A stretch of 64,000 nucleotides of DNA, taken from NCBI RefSeq assembly GCF_001427225.1, contig NZ_LMFH01000001.1, positions 616,207-680,206 of the forward strand, given 5' to 3'. This DNA comes from Lysobacter sp. Root494 (GTDB lineage: Bacteria; Pseudomonadota; Gammaproteobacteria; Xanthomonadales; Xanthomonadaceae). Shown piece after piece: positions 50,960 through 59,899 of this stretch; position 1 is the stretch's first letter; every line of letters starts with the position of its first letter. Both the position numbers and the translations under genes were made by a program. A model generated the notes under the pieces. It was not told where the DNA came from, did no database searches, and was given only the letters and a program-made list of their open reading frames with translations.

Positions 50960-52129
50960 CTACAACAGCGTCAGCGGCTCCGGCGGCGGAGGAGGAACCG
51001 GAGCTTCCGGCGCTGCTGGTGGTGAAGGCGGCGCGGGCGCCGCAAACGGTGCAGGCGCTGCGTTCGCGTGCGGAGCGGAACGTGGCGCCGGAGGAGCCGG
51101 AGGAGCCGGAGGCGCGGGTGGCGCAGGCGGTGGCGGCGGCGGCAGGCGCAGGACCGCGCGTTCGGGCAGTGTCACCTTTGTGCTCAGCACCTTGCGATCG
51201 CGCAGGTATTCGACCGGCACGGCGTTGCCGGGTGCGCGCGCGTGCGCGGCCGCCATCACTTCGCGCGGCGTGTTCACGACCTTGCCGTCGACTTTCTGCA
51301 GCACGTCGCCAGGCTGCAACCCGCCCATGCCTTCGGGAATGCTGAGCACCAGCACGCCGCGATCGGTGCCGAAGTAATGGCCGAGGTTCCTGTCGACCGA
51401 TGCGAGATTCAGTCCGTTCCAGCGGAAGGCTTCCGCCAGCAGCGGCATCCGGCAGTCGGCGTCGTCATCGCAGAGTTCCTCGCGGATGATCTCGCGACGG
51501 ATCTGCGGAGCGACTCCGCCAGGTGCGAATTGGACGACGCGCGCTTCACCGCTGAACTCTCCATCCGGACCGATGTGCATGCCCGGTGCACCACTGAACT
51601 CGAAATCGCCGTCGCTGTTGTGCAGCATGATCAGGTGGTCGCCGGTGCCCGGCGTCACCTTGACGCTGGCATTGCGCCCATCGCGCACATAGCCCAGCGC
51701 GACCGGCGTTTTTGTGTCGAGCGCGCGCAGGCGCGCGCGGGCATCGGCCAGGCGCGCGTTGGCATCGGAACCCGCAAGCGGCTTGCCTTCAATCGCGGTG
51801 ATGCGATCGCCGCTGCGCAGGCCGGCTTTCGCAGCGCCACCCTCCGGCGTCACAGCCGCGATGCGCACGCCCGCGCCGTCATCGGGTTCGAGAATGACGC
51901 CCAGCACCGGACGTTGCAGCAGTCGTCGTTCGACGACCATGTCGCGCGGACCGGCATGGTCGCGGGAAAGTTCGGCAACGCGTCGCGCGGCGCGATGCAG
52001 TTCCTCGCGGGCGGCGGCGAGTTCCTTGTCCTTCGCGGCGTCAGGCGCGGCTTGCGCGAAGGCACCGAAGGCCAGTGCGAGCGCGACGGCTGACGCGAGT
52101 GCGGTGGTGAGGGGAGTGAGGCGCTTCAT
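50960..52129 (-). CDS. Exported two-PDZ protein with Pro-rich tail
   Basis: A 389-residue exported protein, third gene of a sigma/anti-sigma operon. The ATG at 52129 (GGAG upstream) opens a signal peptide (LTTALASAVALALAFGAFAQA). A short coiled stretch (DKELAAAREELHRAARRVAEL) is followed by two PDZ domains: RPVLGVILEPDDGAGVRI with GLRSGDRITAIEGKPL, and later GVLVLSIPEGMGGLQPGDV with LQKVDGKVV. The last 55 residues are almost only Pro, Ala and Ser. No protease catalytic triad is seen, so it is a PDZ-only relative of DegS/HtrA-type sensors, perhaps binding misfolded outer-membrane proteins. Confidence 0.85.
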   Translation of the reverse strand: MKRLTPLTTALASAVALALAFGAFAQAAPDAAKDKELAAAREELHRAARRVAELSRDHAGPRDMVVERRLLQRPVLGVILEPDDGAGVRIAAVTPEGGAAKAGLRSGDRITAIEGKPLAGSDANARLADARARLRALDTKTPVALGYVRDGRNASVKVTPGTGDHLIMLHNSDGDFEFSGAPGMHIGPDGEFSGEARVVQFAPGGVAPQIRREIIREELCDDDADCRMPLLAEAFRWNGLNLASVDRNLGHYFGTDRGVLVLSIPEGMGGLQPGDVLQKVDGKVVNTPREVMAAAHARAPGNAVPVEYLRDRKVLSTKVTLPERAVLRLPPPPPPAPPAPPAPPAPPAPRSAPHANAAPAPFAAPAPPSPPAAPEAPVPPPPPEPLTLL

Positions 52130-52170
52130 GGACATCTCCACTGATGAATCGGCTGAAGTTCGTTGGTCGA

Positions 52171-53025
52171 TCAATAGACGCTGACCAGCGCGGTGTCATT
52201 GGACGCGCCCTGGGCCGCGAGCCAGCGCGAAGTCGCTTCGACCCCGGCAAGCTGCTGCAGCAGGTCCACGCGTTGCTGCCAGAGTTCCTGTTTTCGCGCA
52301 TCGGCAAGGTCCGGCTGCGCCAGCGCCGCATCGACGGCAGCGATGCCGGAATCGAGTTCGCTGCTCAACAGTTCGCTGCTCGCATTCGCCACGCGTTCGT
52401 CGCGGGCGAGGATGACGAGTGCTTCGAGCTGGGCGGATTGGGTTTTCAGTTTCTGCAACGGGTCCACTGCTGCTTCCGTCGTCGTTGAAGCGGTAAGCGG
52501 AGCCGTATCCGGTTGCACCTTTTCCGAAGTTGCGGCCAGCATGGGAAGAGTCGATTCCTCGTGCGGCCGCTTCGCTGCAACCCGCGTAGTGCGAGCCGGC
52601 TTGCGGTGCGTGGACTTCGGGGCACGCGTGGAAACCTCGGAAGACGCAACACGGATGTCTTCGGCAGCCGGCTTGGTGGCCGGCGCCGTGGAGATTGTTT
52701 CACTGCGCAGCGGCGCCGCCGGTCCGCGCAGTCCAGGCGCTTCCGCTGTGGCCATGGTGGGCCGCGTCGTTTCAATGCCGCCCTGCAGCCGGAGCGACAG
52801 TGGCGACCAGGCCACTGCCGTCAACACAGCGGCGCTCGCCAACCCGATCATCCAGCTCATGCGGCGTTCGCGCTGCATCGCACCGCGACGTGATGCCGGA
52901 GCGTCGAGCGCGCGCGTGATTCGGGTCCAGGCATCCGCAGGCGGCGTTTCCATGGGCAGCGCCGCGAATGCCTCGCTCCATCCATTCGGAGCACTTTCCA
53001 TGCGGTCGTTGAAGAAGTCAGGCAT
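52171..53025 (-). CDS. Putative anti-sigma factor, single-pass membrane protein
   Basis: A 284-residue protein following an ECF sigma gene and overlapping it by 8 bases. The N-terminal 55 residues (GWSEAFAALPMETPPADAW and onward) are cytoplasmic in type. One membrane segment lies near 57-75 (MIGLASAAVLTAVAWSPL). The rest is a periplasmic part with a low-complexity Ala/Thr/Pro linker and a C-terminal helical region (LKTQSAQLEALVILARDE and onward). Position and topology, not similarity, support the anti-sigma call. The PDZ gene follows after 41 bases. Confidence 0.7.
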   Translation of the reverse strand: MPDFFNDRMESAPNGWSEAFAALPMETPPADAWTRITRALDAPASRRGAMQRERRMSWMIGLASAAVLTAVAWSPLSLRLQGGIETTRPTMATAEAPGLRGPAAPLRSETISTAPATKPAAEDIRVASSEVSTRAPKSTHRKPARTTRVAAKRPHEESTLPMLAATSEKVQPDTAPLTASTTTEAAVDPLQKLKTQSAQLEALVILARDERVANASSELLSSELDSGIAAVDAALAQPDLADARKQELWQQRVDLLQQLAGVEATSRWLAAQGASNDTALVSVY

Positions 53026-53665
53026 GACGCACCTCTAATGTTGCAGCCGGTGTGGGAACGTCACTGGCGTTCGTTAGCGCGGTGTTCGATTCCGCACCGG
53101 AACCTTCGAGCAGCTGGCGCAGGCGGCGTCCGCCGCGCGCAAGTTGCGATTTGGAGAAGCTCGTGGTGCGTTGCATCAGCACCGCGATTTCTTCATGTGT
53201 GTAACCCTCGGCGTGATACAGCCACAACACGCTACGGGTGATGGCGGGAAGTTGCGCGAGCGCGCGCTGCAGCTGCGCGGCGTCGGCAGCCGCCGGGGGC
53301 GGTGGCGCGTGGTCTTCCAGCGCGTATTCGTCCTCGATCGCCACTTCATGGCCGTGGCTGCGGCGGTTGCGCAGACGCATCAGCGCCTCGTTCACCGCGA
53401 TCTGCCGCAACCATGCCCAGAACGGACTGCCTTCGCCACCGCTCCCGGCGCCGCGGAATTCCGACACCCGCTTCAATACTTTCAGCATCGTGTCCTGCAG
53501 CACCTCGGCAGCCTCTTCGCGGTCGCCGCACATGCGCATGGCCAGGGTGAACACCGGCCGTTCGAACCAGCGATACAGCTGCTCGAACGCGGCCCGCTCC
53601 CCGGTCCGCGCGCGGGTCAGCAGGGTGTCGGGTACGTCGATCGCGAAGGAGGAATTCGGCGGCAT
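53018..53665 (-). CDS. ECF-type RNA polymerase sigma factor
   Basis: A 215-residue sigma-70 family protein with only regions 2 and 4. Region 2 includes AAFEQLYRWFERPVFTLAMRMCG, EEAAEVLQDTMLKVLKRV and FWAWLRQIAVNEALMRLRNR. Region 4 is LAQLPAITRSVLWLYHAEGYTHEEIAVLM followed by SFSKSQLARGGRRLRQLL. I chose the ATG at 53665; a second at 53704 would add 13 residues. It is first in an operon with the membrane anti-sigma-like protein and the PDZ protein, the layout of an envelope-stress system. Confidence 0.92.
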   Translation of the reverse strand: MPPNSSFAIDVPDTLLTRARTGERAAFEQLYRWFERPVFTLAMRMCGDREEAAEVLQDTMLKVLKRVSEFRGAGSGGEGSPFWAWLRQIAVNEALMRLRNRRSHGHEVAIEDEYALEDHAPPPPAAADAAQLQRALAQLPAITRSVLWLYHAEGYTHEEIAVLMQRTTSFSKSQLARGGRRLRQLLEGSGAESNTALTNASDVPTPAATLEVRHA

Positions 53666-53854
53666 CCAACGGTAAGGATGCGCCCGGATGCGGAAAGGTC
53701 GCATCCGGTTCAAAAAAATGTTCTCGCAGCCGCCGAAACCGGCGCGGAGACCATTCGGGAGAGGCGTTCAGGGTTATCCGCGGCCGCCGCGAAGCGACGG
53801 CCGACCGCCGCAAGCTGCGCCTATACTCCGAGCAACTTCAGGGAGGGGATCGAC

Positions 53855-54799
53855 ATGACGCTGGGTTCGTTGTTGGCCGTGGTCGTGGTGTTCGCGGGCG
53901 TGATCGTGCTGTCCAAGGCCGTCCGCATGGTGCCGCAGGGTTACGAATGGACGGTGGAAGCCTTCGGCAAGTACACGCACACGTTGACGCCGGGCTTGCA
54001 TTTTCTGGTGCCGATCTACCAGGGCGTGGGTCGGAAGATCAACATGATGGAACAGGTGCTCGAAGTCCCGAGCCAGGACGTCATCACCAAGGACAACGCG
54101 GTGGTGAAGGTCGACGGCATCGTTTTCTTCTCGGTGCTGGATGCGGCCAAGGCCGCCTATGAAGTCGCGCAGCTGGAAGTGGCGGTCCTCAACCTGGTGA
54201 TGACCAACATCCGCACCTCGATCGGTTCGCTCGACCTGGACGAATCGCTGTCCAAGCGCGACGAGATCAACGCCAAGGTGCTGCTGGCCGTGGACGCCGC
54301 GACGCACCCGTGGGGCCTCAAGGTCAACCGCATCGAACTCAAGGATATCCAGCCGCCGCGCGACCTGGTCGATTCGATGGCGCGGCAGATGAAGGCCGAA
54401 CGCGAGAAGCGCGCCAACATCCTCGAGGCCGAGGGTTTCCGCCAGGCAGCGATCCTCAAGGCCGAAGGCGAGAAGCAGTCGGTGATCCTGGAAGCCGAAG
54501 GCAGCAAGGAAGCCGCATTCCGCGCCGCCGAGGCGCGCGAGCGCCTGGCCGAAGCCGAAGCCAAGGCCACGCAGCTCGTTTCCGACGCGATCGCCGGTGG
54601 CAACGTGCAGGCGATCAACTACTTTGTCGCGCAGAAATACATCGAGGCGTTCAAGGCGCTGGCCGAAGCGCCAAACCAGAAGTTCGTGATGATGCCGATG
54701 GAATCGGCAGGCGTGATCGGCTCGCTCGCCGGTATCGCCGAGCTGGCGAAGGACGCGATGGCGAAGACGCCGCCGGCGATGCCGGGCCGCGGGAGCTGA
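53855..54799 (+). CDS. SPFH/band 7 membrane protein (QmcA/stomatin-like)
   Basis: A 314-residue protein started at ATG 53855 (GGGAGGGG upstream). One N-terminal membrane anchor (LGSLLAVVVVFAGVIVLSKAV) precedes the SPFH domain: VPQGYEWTVEAFGKYTHTL, EQVLEVPSQDVITKDNAVV and NRIELKDIQPPRDL. A long charged helix rich in AEGEK/EAEG repeats then forms the coiled oligomerisation zone. These proteins assemble cages or microdomains around membrane proteases. The next gene, NfeD, is its usual partner, 3 bases downstream. Confidence 0.94.
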   Translation: MTLGSLLAVVVVFAGVIVLSKAVRMVPQGYEWTVEAFGKYTHTLTPGLHFLVPIYQGVGRKINMMEQVLEVPSQDVITKDNAVVKVDGIVFFSVLDAAKAAYEVAQLEVAVLNLVMTNIRTSIGSLDLDESLSKRDEINAKVLLAVDAATHPWGLKVNRIELKDIQPPRDLVDSMARQMKAEREKRANILEAEGFRQAAILKAEGEKQSVILEAEGSKEAAFRAAEARERLAEAEAKATQLVSDAIAGGNVQAINYFVAQKYIEAFKALAEAPNQKFVMMPMESAGVIGSLAGIAELAKDAMAKTPPAMPGRGS

Positions 54800-54802
54800 G
54801 CC

Positions 54803-55237
54803 ATGCGTTGGGACTGGCAGGTAGTGGCGTGGGCGGCGGCGGCGCTGGTTCTGTTCGCACTGGAAACGATGGCGCCTGGCGCTTTCATGCTGTGGCTGGG
54901 TTTCGCCGCGGCGGCGCTGTTCGTCGTGGTGTTGCTGTTCGACATTCCGGTGCTGGCGCAGGTCACGCTCTTCGTCGTGCTCAGCTTCATCTCGATCCAG
55001 GTGTACCGGCACTGGTTCCGCGGCCGTGAACGCGTGAGCGATCGACCGACGCTCAATCGCCGCACCGATGCGCTGGTCGGACGCGTGGTTCCGCTGGAGA
55101 GCGCGATCGCCAGCGGCCGTGGCCGCGTGCAGATCGCCGATGCGTACTGGGAAGTGACCGGCCCCGACCTGCCGGCGGGCACGGCGGTACGCATCATCGG
55201 CGCCGATGGCATGACATTGCGGGTGGAAGCGGCGTAA
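54803..55237 (+). CDS. NfeD-family membrane protein
   Basis: A 144-residue partner of the SPFH protein. Three membrane helices (AAAALVLFALETMAPGAFML; GFAAAALFVVVLLFDIPV; QVTLFVVLSFISIQVYRHW) are followed by a C-terminal OB-fold: DALVGRVVPLESAIASGRGRVQI, YWEVTGPDLPAGTAVRIIGADGMTLRVE. This short form (YbbK/NfeD1b) lacks the ClpP-like protease domain. The gene pair is a conserved membrane-quality-control unit. Confidence 0.93.
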   Translation: MRWDWQVVAWAAAALVLFALETMAPGAFMLWLGFAAAALFVVVLLFDIPVLAQVTLFVVLSFISIQVYRHWFRGRERVSDRPTLNRRTDALVGRVVPLESAIASGRGRVQIADAYWEVTGPDLPAGTAVRIIGADGMTLRVEAA

Positions 55238-55402
55238 GGGAGCGGGCCCTGCAGCTGGCGTGTGCGGCGGGCGCCAGCCCCTTCAGGCCACTGCGCCGCG
55301 CCAACATACGCTGGCGTCAACAAGGTTTCTGCGAATGGCCGGCACGTCCCCCGGCGCGCCTCTGCAATAATTACGGACTTCCTCGCGCCCGCAGAGTCCG
55401 CA

Positions 55403-56518
55403 ATGACCCAGAAGACCATCCTCAACGACACCCATCGTGCCCTCGGCGCCAAGATGGTCGACTTCGGCGGCTGGGACATGCCGATCCACTACGGCTCGCA
55501 GATCGACGAGCACCACCTGGTGCGCGGCGACGCGGGCATGTTCGACGTCTCGCACATGACGGTCGTCGACCTGCGCGGCGCGAAGGTGCGCGATTTCCTG
55601 CGCCACCTCGTCGCGAACTCCGTCGACAAGCTCAAGACGCCGGGCAAGGCGCTGTATACCTGCATGCTCAACGAGCAGGGCGGCGTGATCGACGACCTGA
55701 TCGTGTACTACCGCGCCGAGGATTTCTTCCGCCTGGTCGTGAATGCCGCCACGCGCGAGAAGGACCTGGCATGGATCAACCGGCAGGCGAAGGCCTTTGA
55801 CGTCACCGTCACCGAGCGGCCTGACTTCGGCATGATCGCCGTGCAGGGACCGAACGCGCGCGAGAAGGTGCTGGGCCTGCTGCGCGAGGAAGATCGCGCG
55901 GCAATCGCCAGGCTAGGCAAGTTCGCCGCGGGTGAAGCGAAGACCGCCGACGGCATCGATGTGTTCGTCGCCCGTACCGGTTACACGGGCGAGGACGGTT
56001 TCGAGATCGTGGTGCCTGAAGCGGACACGGTCGCTTTCTGGAATGCACTGCTCGCCGCGGGCGTGAAGCCGGCCGGACTCGGTGCGCGCGACACGCTGCG
56101 CCTGGAAGCAGGCATGAATCTCTACGGCCAGGACATGGACGACACCGTTTCTCCGTACGAAGCCGCACTGGCGTGGACCGTCGCACTGGACGACCAGCCC
56201 GGCGGAAAGCCGCGCGACTTCATCGGCCGCGGCGCGCTCGAAGCGCAGAAAGCAAGTGGCGTGCCGAGGCAGATGATCGGCCTGGTGATGGACGAGAAGG
56301 GCGTGCTGCGCCACGGCCAGAAGGTGCTCACCGACAATGGTGAAGGCGAGATCCTGTCCGGTACGTTTTCGCCGACGCTGGGCAAGGCGATCGCGTTCGC
56401 ACGGGTTCCTGCGGGCACGGCTGGGAACGTCCGCGTCGACATCCGCGGCAGGGAAGTGCCGGTGCGCATCGTGAAGTTCCCGTTCGTGCGCGAAGGCAAG
56501 CCGCAGGAAGGAATCTGA
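55403..56518 (+). CDS. gcvT: Glycine cleavage system T protein (aminomethyltransferase)
   Basis: THF-dependent T protein that releases ammonia and makes 5,10-methylene-THF from H-bound aminomethyl. 371 residues from the ATG at 55403. Seen: [30 protein letters not shown] (limited here to its start and end as family hallmarks), [13 protein letters not shown] and [36 protein letters not shown] carries the catalytic Asp, and [15 protein letters not shown] follows. No glycine riboswitch is visible in the 165-base leader. gcvH follows after 119 bases. Confidence 0.97.
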   Translation: MTQKTILNDTHRALGAKMVDFGGWDMPIHYGSQIDEHHLVRGDAGMFDVSHMTVVDLRGAKVRDFLRHLVANSVDKLKTPGKALYTCMLNEQGGVIDDLIVYYRAEDFFRLVVNAATREKDLAWINRQAKAFDVTVTERPDFGMIAVQGPNAREKVLGLLREEDRAAIARLGKFAAGEAKTADGIDVFVARTGYTGEDGFEIVVPEADTVAFWNALLAAGVKPAGLGARDTLRLEAGMNLYGQDMDDTVSPYEAALAWTVALDDQPGGKPRDFIGRGALEAQKASGVPRQMIGLVMDEKGVLRHGQKVLTDNGEGEILSGTFSPTLGKAIAFARVPAGTAGNVRVDIRGREVPVRIVKFPFVREGKPQEGI

Positions 56519-56637
56519 CCGCGCACGGGTGCGCTTGATCCGGCACGCCCGCGCTTCGCTACACTACGACGGCGCGCTTTCGGGTGCGCACTCCACCATT
56601 CCCCCAAGACACATTCGACGCATCCACGGAGCACCCC

Positions 56638-57033
56638 ATGAGCGAGATCCCCGGCGACCTCAAGTTCCTCAAGTCCCATGAGTGGGCCCGCGTCGAAGGC
56701 GACGGCAAGGTCACCGTAGGCATTTCCGATCACGCGCAGGGCCTGCTCGGCGACCTGGTGTACGTCGAGCTGCCGAACATCGGCGATCGCGTCGAGGCCG
56801 GTAATGCCTGCGCCGTCGTCGAATCGGTGAAGGCCGCTTCCGACGTGTACGCGCCGGTCACCGGCACGGTTACCGCCATCAACAACGCGCTGACCGACAA
56901 GCCGGAAACGATCAACGAGGACGCCTACGGCGAAGGTTGGCTGTTCACGCTGGAAGTCGACGACGCCGAGCAGCTCAACGAACTGCTCGGCCCGGACGAC
57001 TACGCCGAGCTGCTGGAAGACGAAGCGCATTGA
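56638..57033 (+). CDS. gcvH: Glycine cleavage system H protein
   Basis: Lipoyl carrier shuttling the aminomethyl group between P, T and L proteins. 131 residues. Family blocks: [27 protein letters not shown] at the N terminus (read in pieces), the lipoyl Lys in [30 protein letters not shown]-type segment (here [16 protein letters not shown]), and acidic C terminus. The ATG at 56638 matches the family start. gcvP is not in the window. Confidence 0.97.
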   Translation: MSEIPGDLKFLKSHEWARVEGDGKVTVGISDHAQGLLGDLVYVELPNIGDRVEAGNACAVVESVKAASDVYAPVTGTVTAINNALTDKPETINEDAYGEGWLFTLEVDDAEQLNELLGPDDYAELLEDEAH

Positions 57034-57070
57034 TCCCGGGGCGGTTCCGCCCGGAAGCGATTGCCAAGCA

Positions 57071-57117
57071 ACAACACGCGATGCCGGCCGGATTGCTCCA
57101 CGCCGGCATCGTTGTTT
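57071..57117 (+). terminator. Terminator of the gcvT-gcvH unit
   Basis: GATGCCGGC/GCCGGCATC plus the outer ACAAC/GTTGT form a stem around a 13-base loop, ending in GTTGTTTCTG, 40 bases after the gcvH stop. Confidence 0.75.
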
Positions 57118-58115
57118 CTGCATGGACGATCGGCGCGCGCACTTCGGTAACCGGGTGGTGCTTGAAGACATGCAGCCGATCCCAGGCCTGCCTGGCGGCG
57201 GCGCTCCGCTCGCGATGCTCGTCGCCTGTTCGCGCCGGTTCGCAACTATGCGAACCACGCCTGCACGCATCCCGATTGGCGACTGTCGACACGCGATCGG
57301 ATGCGCCACGAGCATCCGCGACGCAGTGCGCGGGCGGAAAAAGTTCGCGCAGTTTCTGCGCAAATCGGGTTGTGCGATGCCGGATCGGGCTGCCGATCGT
57401 CGGCGGCTTGTGAACACCGGAACAGTGGCTGACCGACCAGCTCCACATCATTGCCACGCGCCGTTGCGCAACGGCACTGCGCGCGATGCGCAAACGCTTC
57501 GCGAAAAAAACGCCTTTATTTAAGTGCTCTGCGAAAACGCATTGCGCGTGTGCATTGCATTCGAAGCGCAGCGGTTGTGGATCGGCGGCGCCGATGCCTG
57601 CGGTTACCGCCGGACGCCCGGGAAGTGCGCCGGAAAAAAATTTACGCGGGATTGTTGACATGCCGAAAAACCGTGATTAGGTTTCGCCCAGCAGACGTTT
57701 CCTGCGGAACAATGTGAGTAGAGCGATCGCGACAACGCGCAGTAAAAAACGGACCTCCGCCCGCAACATGAAGACGGTGGACGTTGGCGTTCTGTCCTTT
57801 GCGAAAACGCAGCTCACCTACGCGCAAACGAGTGACCGCCTCCAACCCGGTTCGCCCACAGCGGATCGGGTTTTTGTTTGCGGCACGTTCGGGGAATCGT
57901 TTGGAACCGACCTGGCACGCGCTTCCGGGCGTGGCGCCGGGTCAACCCGTCGGGCAGGTGGCCGGCCTGCGATGGGTGATGGATTCGCTTTGGTGCGCCT
58001 GGCGCACCGGCGTTTGGTCGTGGGTTCGCCCACGGCAGGTTTTGTACTGGGCTGTTGTTAACCCGAAAGACCGACGCCCTCATGGGCACGTTTCACAACT
58101 GACGAGGATTCAACC
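57118..58115. other. About 1 kb without a convincing gene
   Basis: Frames here are short, overlap on both strands and lack family character. Visible structure: several GCGCAAA/GCGAAAA-rich words (57480-57560, 57800), the perfect -35 TTGACA at 57655, a hairpin with T-tract near 57844-57878 (ACCCG/CGGGT then TTTTTG), and a CGTGGG-TTCG-CCCACG hairpin near 58019-58034. A small RNA or a long leader for the histone-like gene could lie here. I see no coding gene I would defend. Confidence 0.55.
57655..57683 (+). promoter_or_regulatory. Candidate promoter in the gap before the histone-like gene
   Basis: Consensus -35 TTGACA at 57655-57660, spacer of 17, then TAGGTT at 57678-57683, which is a poor -10. 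It could drive a transcript ending at the hairpin near 57878 or reading into the histone-like gene 450 bases later. Confidence 0.35.
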
Positions 58116-58547
58116 ATGGCTATGAAGAAAGCTGCGAAGAAAAAGCCCGCCGCCAAGAAGGCTGCGAAGAAGGTCGCCAAGAAGACTGGCGCCAAGAAGG
58201 CCGCCAAGAAGACCGCGAAGAAGGCAGTGAAGAAGGCTGCCAAGAAGACCGCGAAGAAGGCCACCAAGAAGGTAGCCAAGCGTCCGGCCAAGAAGGCTGC
58301 CAAGAAGACCGCGAAGAAGGCTGCCAAGAAGACCGCTAAGCGTCCTGCCAAGAAGGCTGCCAAGAAGACCGCGAAGAAGGCCGCCAAGAAGACCGCTAAG
58401 CGTCCTGCCAAGAAGGCTGCCAAGAAGACCGCGAAGAAGGCCGCCAAGAAGGCTGCCAAGCGTCCTGCGAAGAAGGCCAGCAAGAAGCGCGCTTCGAAGA
58501 AGTCCGCTGCTGCTGCCATGCCGGCCACCCCGGCGCCGATGATCTGA
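58116..58547 (+). CDS. Histone H1-like Lys/Ala-rich DNA-binding protein
   Basis: A 143-residue protein built of AAKK, TAKK and RPAKK units, the composition of bacterial histone H1-like (HctB/AlgP-type) proteins that bind DNA non-specifically and compact it. After MAMKKAAKKK the Lys/Ala pattern continues to about residue 125, with TAKRPAKKAAKK returning every 20 residues. The tail is SKKRASKKSAAAAMPATPAP. The ATG at 58116 has GAGGA upstream. The coding DNA holds three 60-bp tandem repeats, so its length probably varies between strains. A strong terminator follows. Confidence 0.92.
   Translation: MAMKKAAKKKPAAKKAAKKVAKKTGAKKAAKKTAKKAVKKAAKKTAKKATKKVAKRPAKKAAKKTAKKAAKKTAKRPAKKAAKKTAKKAAKKTAKRPAKKAAKKTAKKAAKKAAKRPAKKASKKRASKKSAAAAMPATPAPMI
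58281..58460 (+). repeat. Three 60-bp tandem repeats inside the histone-like gene
   Basis: Units start at 58281, 58341 and 58401, each opening CGTCC(G/T)GCCAAGAAGGCTG and differing at only a few positions; a partial unit starts at 58461. Each encodes 20 residues, in frame. Confidence 0.93.
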
Positions 58548-58592
58548 GTCATCGACTAAGAACAGAAAGTCCCGATTGCCGTAACACCCGCT

Positions 58593-58628
58593 CTCTCCCC
58601 GCAGCCCAGGCGGGGGGAGAGTTTTTTT
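58593..58628 (+). terminator. Terminator of the histone-like gene
   Basis: CTCTCCCCGC pairs with GCGGGGGGAGAG (small asymmetry) and is followed by seven T. Confidence 0.92.
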
Positions 58629-58741
58629 ATGGGGCGCCGGAAAAATCGCGTTTGCCCGGAACGATTGCCGCTCGGCGCGGGAGAGTGCGAGGGCGCGCAG
58701 ACCCGATCGACCTCCGGAGCCGTATTGCGGTAACTGAATGC

Positions 58742-59668
58742 TCAGGCCATCAGGGCGCGTACGTGCGCCACGCTGCACTCCCGCAATGCGGTGAGGTCGT
58801 AGCCTCCCTCCAGCATCGATACGAGGCGGCCACGCGCGTGCTTGTTGGCCAGGGTCACCAGCTCGGCGGTGAGCCATGCGTAATCGTCGGCTTCGAGCTG
58901 CAGTTGCGCCAGTGGATCCAGCCGGTGCGCGTCGAAGCCGGCCGATACCAACAGCAACTGGGGCCGGAAGGCATCGATCACCGGCAGCAGGATCTGCGAC
59001 CAGGCCGCGCGGAACGCCTCGCCACCGGCGCCCGGACGCAGCGGCGCATTGACGATGTTGCCAACGCCGCGTTCGTTGGCGTAACCGGTGTCCGGATACA
59101 GCGGCATCTGGTGCGAGCTGAGGTAGAGCACGCGCTGGTCGCCCTCGAAGGCGGCCTGCGTGCCGTTGCCGTGGTGTACGTCGAAGTCGACGATCGCCAC
59201 GCGCGCCAGGCCATGCGCATCCAGCGCGTGCGCCGCGGCCACCGCAATGTTGTTGAAGAGGCAGAACCCCATCGCGACCGAGGGCGTGGCGTGGTGGCCC
59301 GGCGGCCGTACGGCGCAGAACACGCGCGGTGGTTCCGCGTCATGGTGTCCGGCATCGATCACGGCATCGACCGCGGCGACACCCGCACCCGCGGCGCGCA
59401 GCGCGGCTTCGGCGGAGCCCTTCGACAGCACGGTGTCGGGATCGAGCGCGATGCTGTCCGAGACCGGCGTATCCAGCACCAGACGCAACAGTGCGTCGTC
59501 GTGCACGCGCAGCAGCTGTCCGCGGGTCGCGCGCGGTGCATCGGACCAGGACACTCGCGGGAAGGCCTCGCGCAGCGCGGAAGTCACCGCTTCAAGGCGC
59601 GCCGGACGCTCGGCGTGGGCAGGACCGGTGTCGTGCTGGAGGCAGGCGGAGTGGGTGTAGAAGTGCAA
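58742..59668 (-). CDS. Histone deacetylase-family (acetoin utilisation/acetylpolyamine) hydrolase
   Basis: Zinc amidohydrolase of the HDAC superfamily, class II-like. Catalytic features: VFCAVRPPGHHATPSVAMGFCLFNN has the His-His pair, VAIVDFDVHHGNG the first Asp and His ligands, VSAGFDAHRLDPL the second Asp, and MLEGGYDL the Tyr position (quoted in parts). Bacterial members deacetylate polyamines, small amides or proteins. The start is uncertain: a TTG at 59668 gives the usual FYTHSACLQHDTGP N terminus (308 residues), while a GTG at 59767 would add 33. It stands two genes from the histone-like gene, convergent with it; a functional link is only a guess. Confidence 0.9.
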   Translation of the reverse strand: MHFYTHSACLQHDTGPAHAERPARLEAVTSALREAFPRVSWSDAPRATRGQLLRVHDDALLRLVLDTPVSDSIALDPDTVLSKGSAEAALRAAGAGVAAVDAVIDAGHHDAEPPRVFCAVRPPGHHATPSVAMGFCLFNNIAVAAAHALDAHGLARVAIVDFDVHHGNGTQAAFEGDQRVLYLSSHQMPLYPDTGYANERGVGNIVNAPLRPGAGGEAFRAAWSQILLPVIDAFRPQLLLVSAGFDAHRLDPLAQLQLEADDYAWLTAELVTLANKHARGRLVSMLEGGYDLTALRECSVAHVRALMA

Positions 59669-59899
59669 GGACGTCAGCCGTGACGGTGGCGCGTTGAGCG
59701 TAGCGAGTAGGTCGTGGCGGCGCGTGTGAAGCCGTGTTGCGGAAGAAGTGAAGCGTTGTTCTCGCACGCCTGTTGCGACGGCGCGTTGCGACGCGGCTAA
59801 AGAACCGCGCTCCTGCTTCCCTGGCGGTCTACCGGGCCGTCGGCATAGACGGACGGGCGTTCGTCGGGGCGCGAGCCAGTGGCTCGCGAGCGCCCCTCC

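Noticed and set aside
55238-55402. Possible glycine riboswitch before gcvT
   Set aside because: The conserved aptamer blocks of the glycine class are absent.
57690-57880. 6S RNA in the gap before the histone-like gene
   Set aside because: Length would fit, but I could not find the long open-complex-like stem with central bubble.
57714-58125. Overlapping 115- and 113-codon plus-strand frames
   Set aside because: They overlap each other in different frames, lack ribosome-binding sites and cross hairpins; neither resembles a protein family.
58116-58547. CRISPR-like repeat array
   Set aside because: The regular repeats are coding, contiguous without unique spacers, and belong to a Lys/Ala-rich protein.
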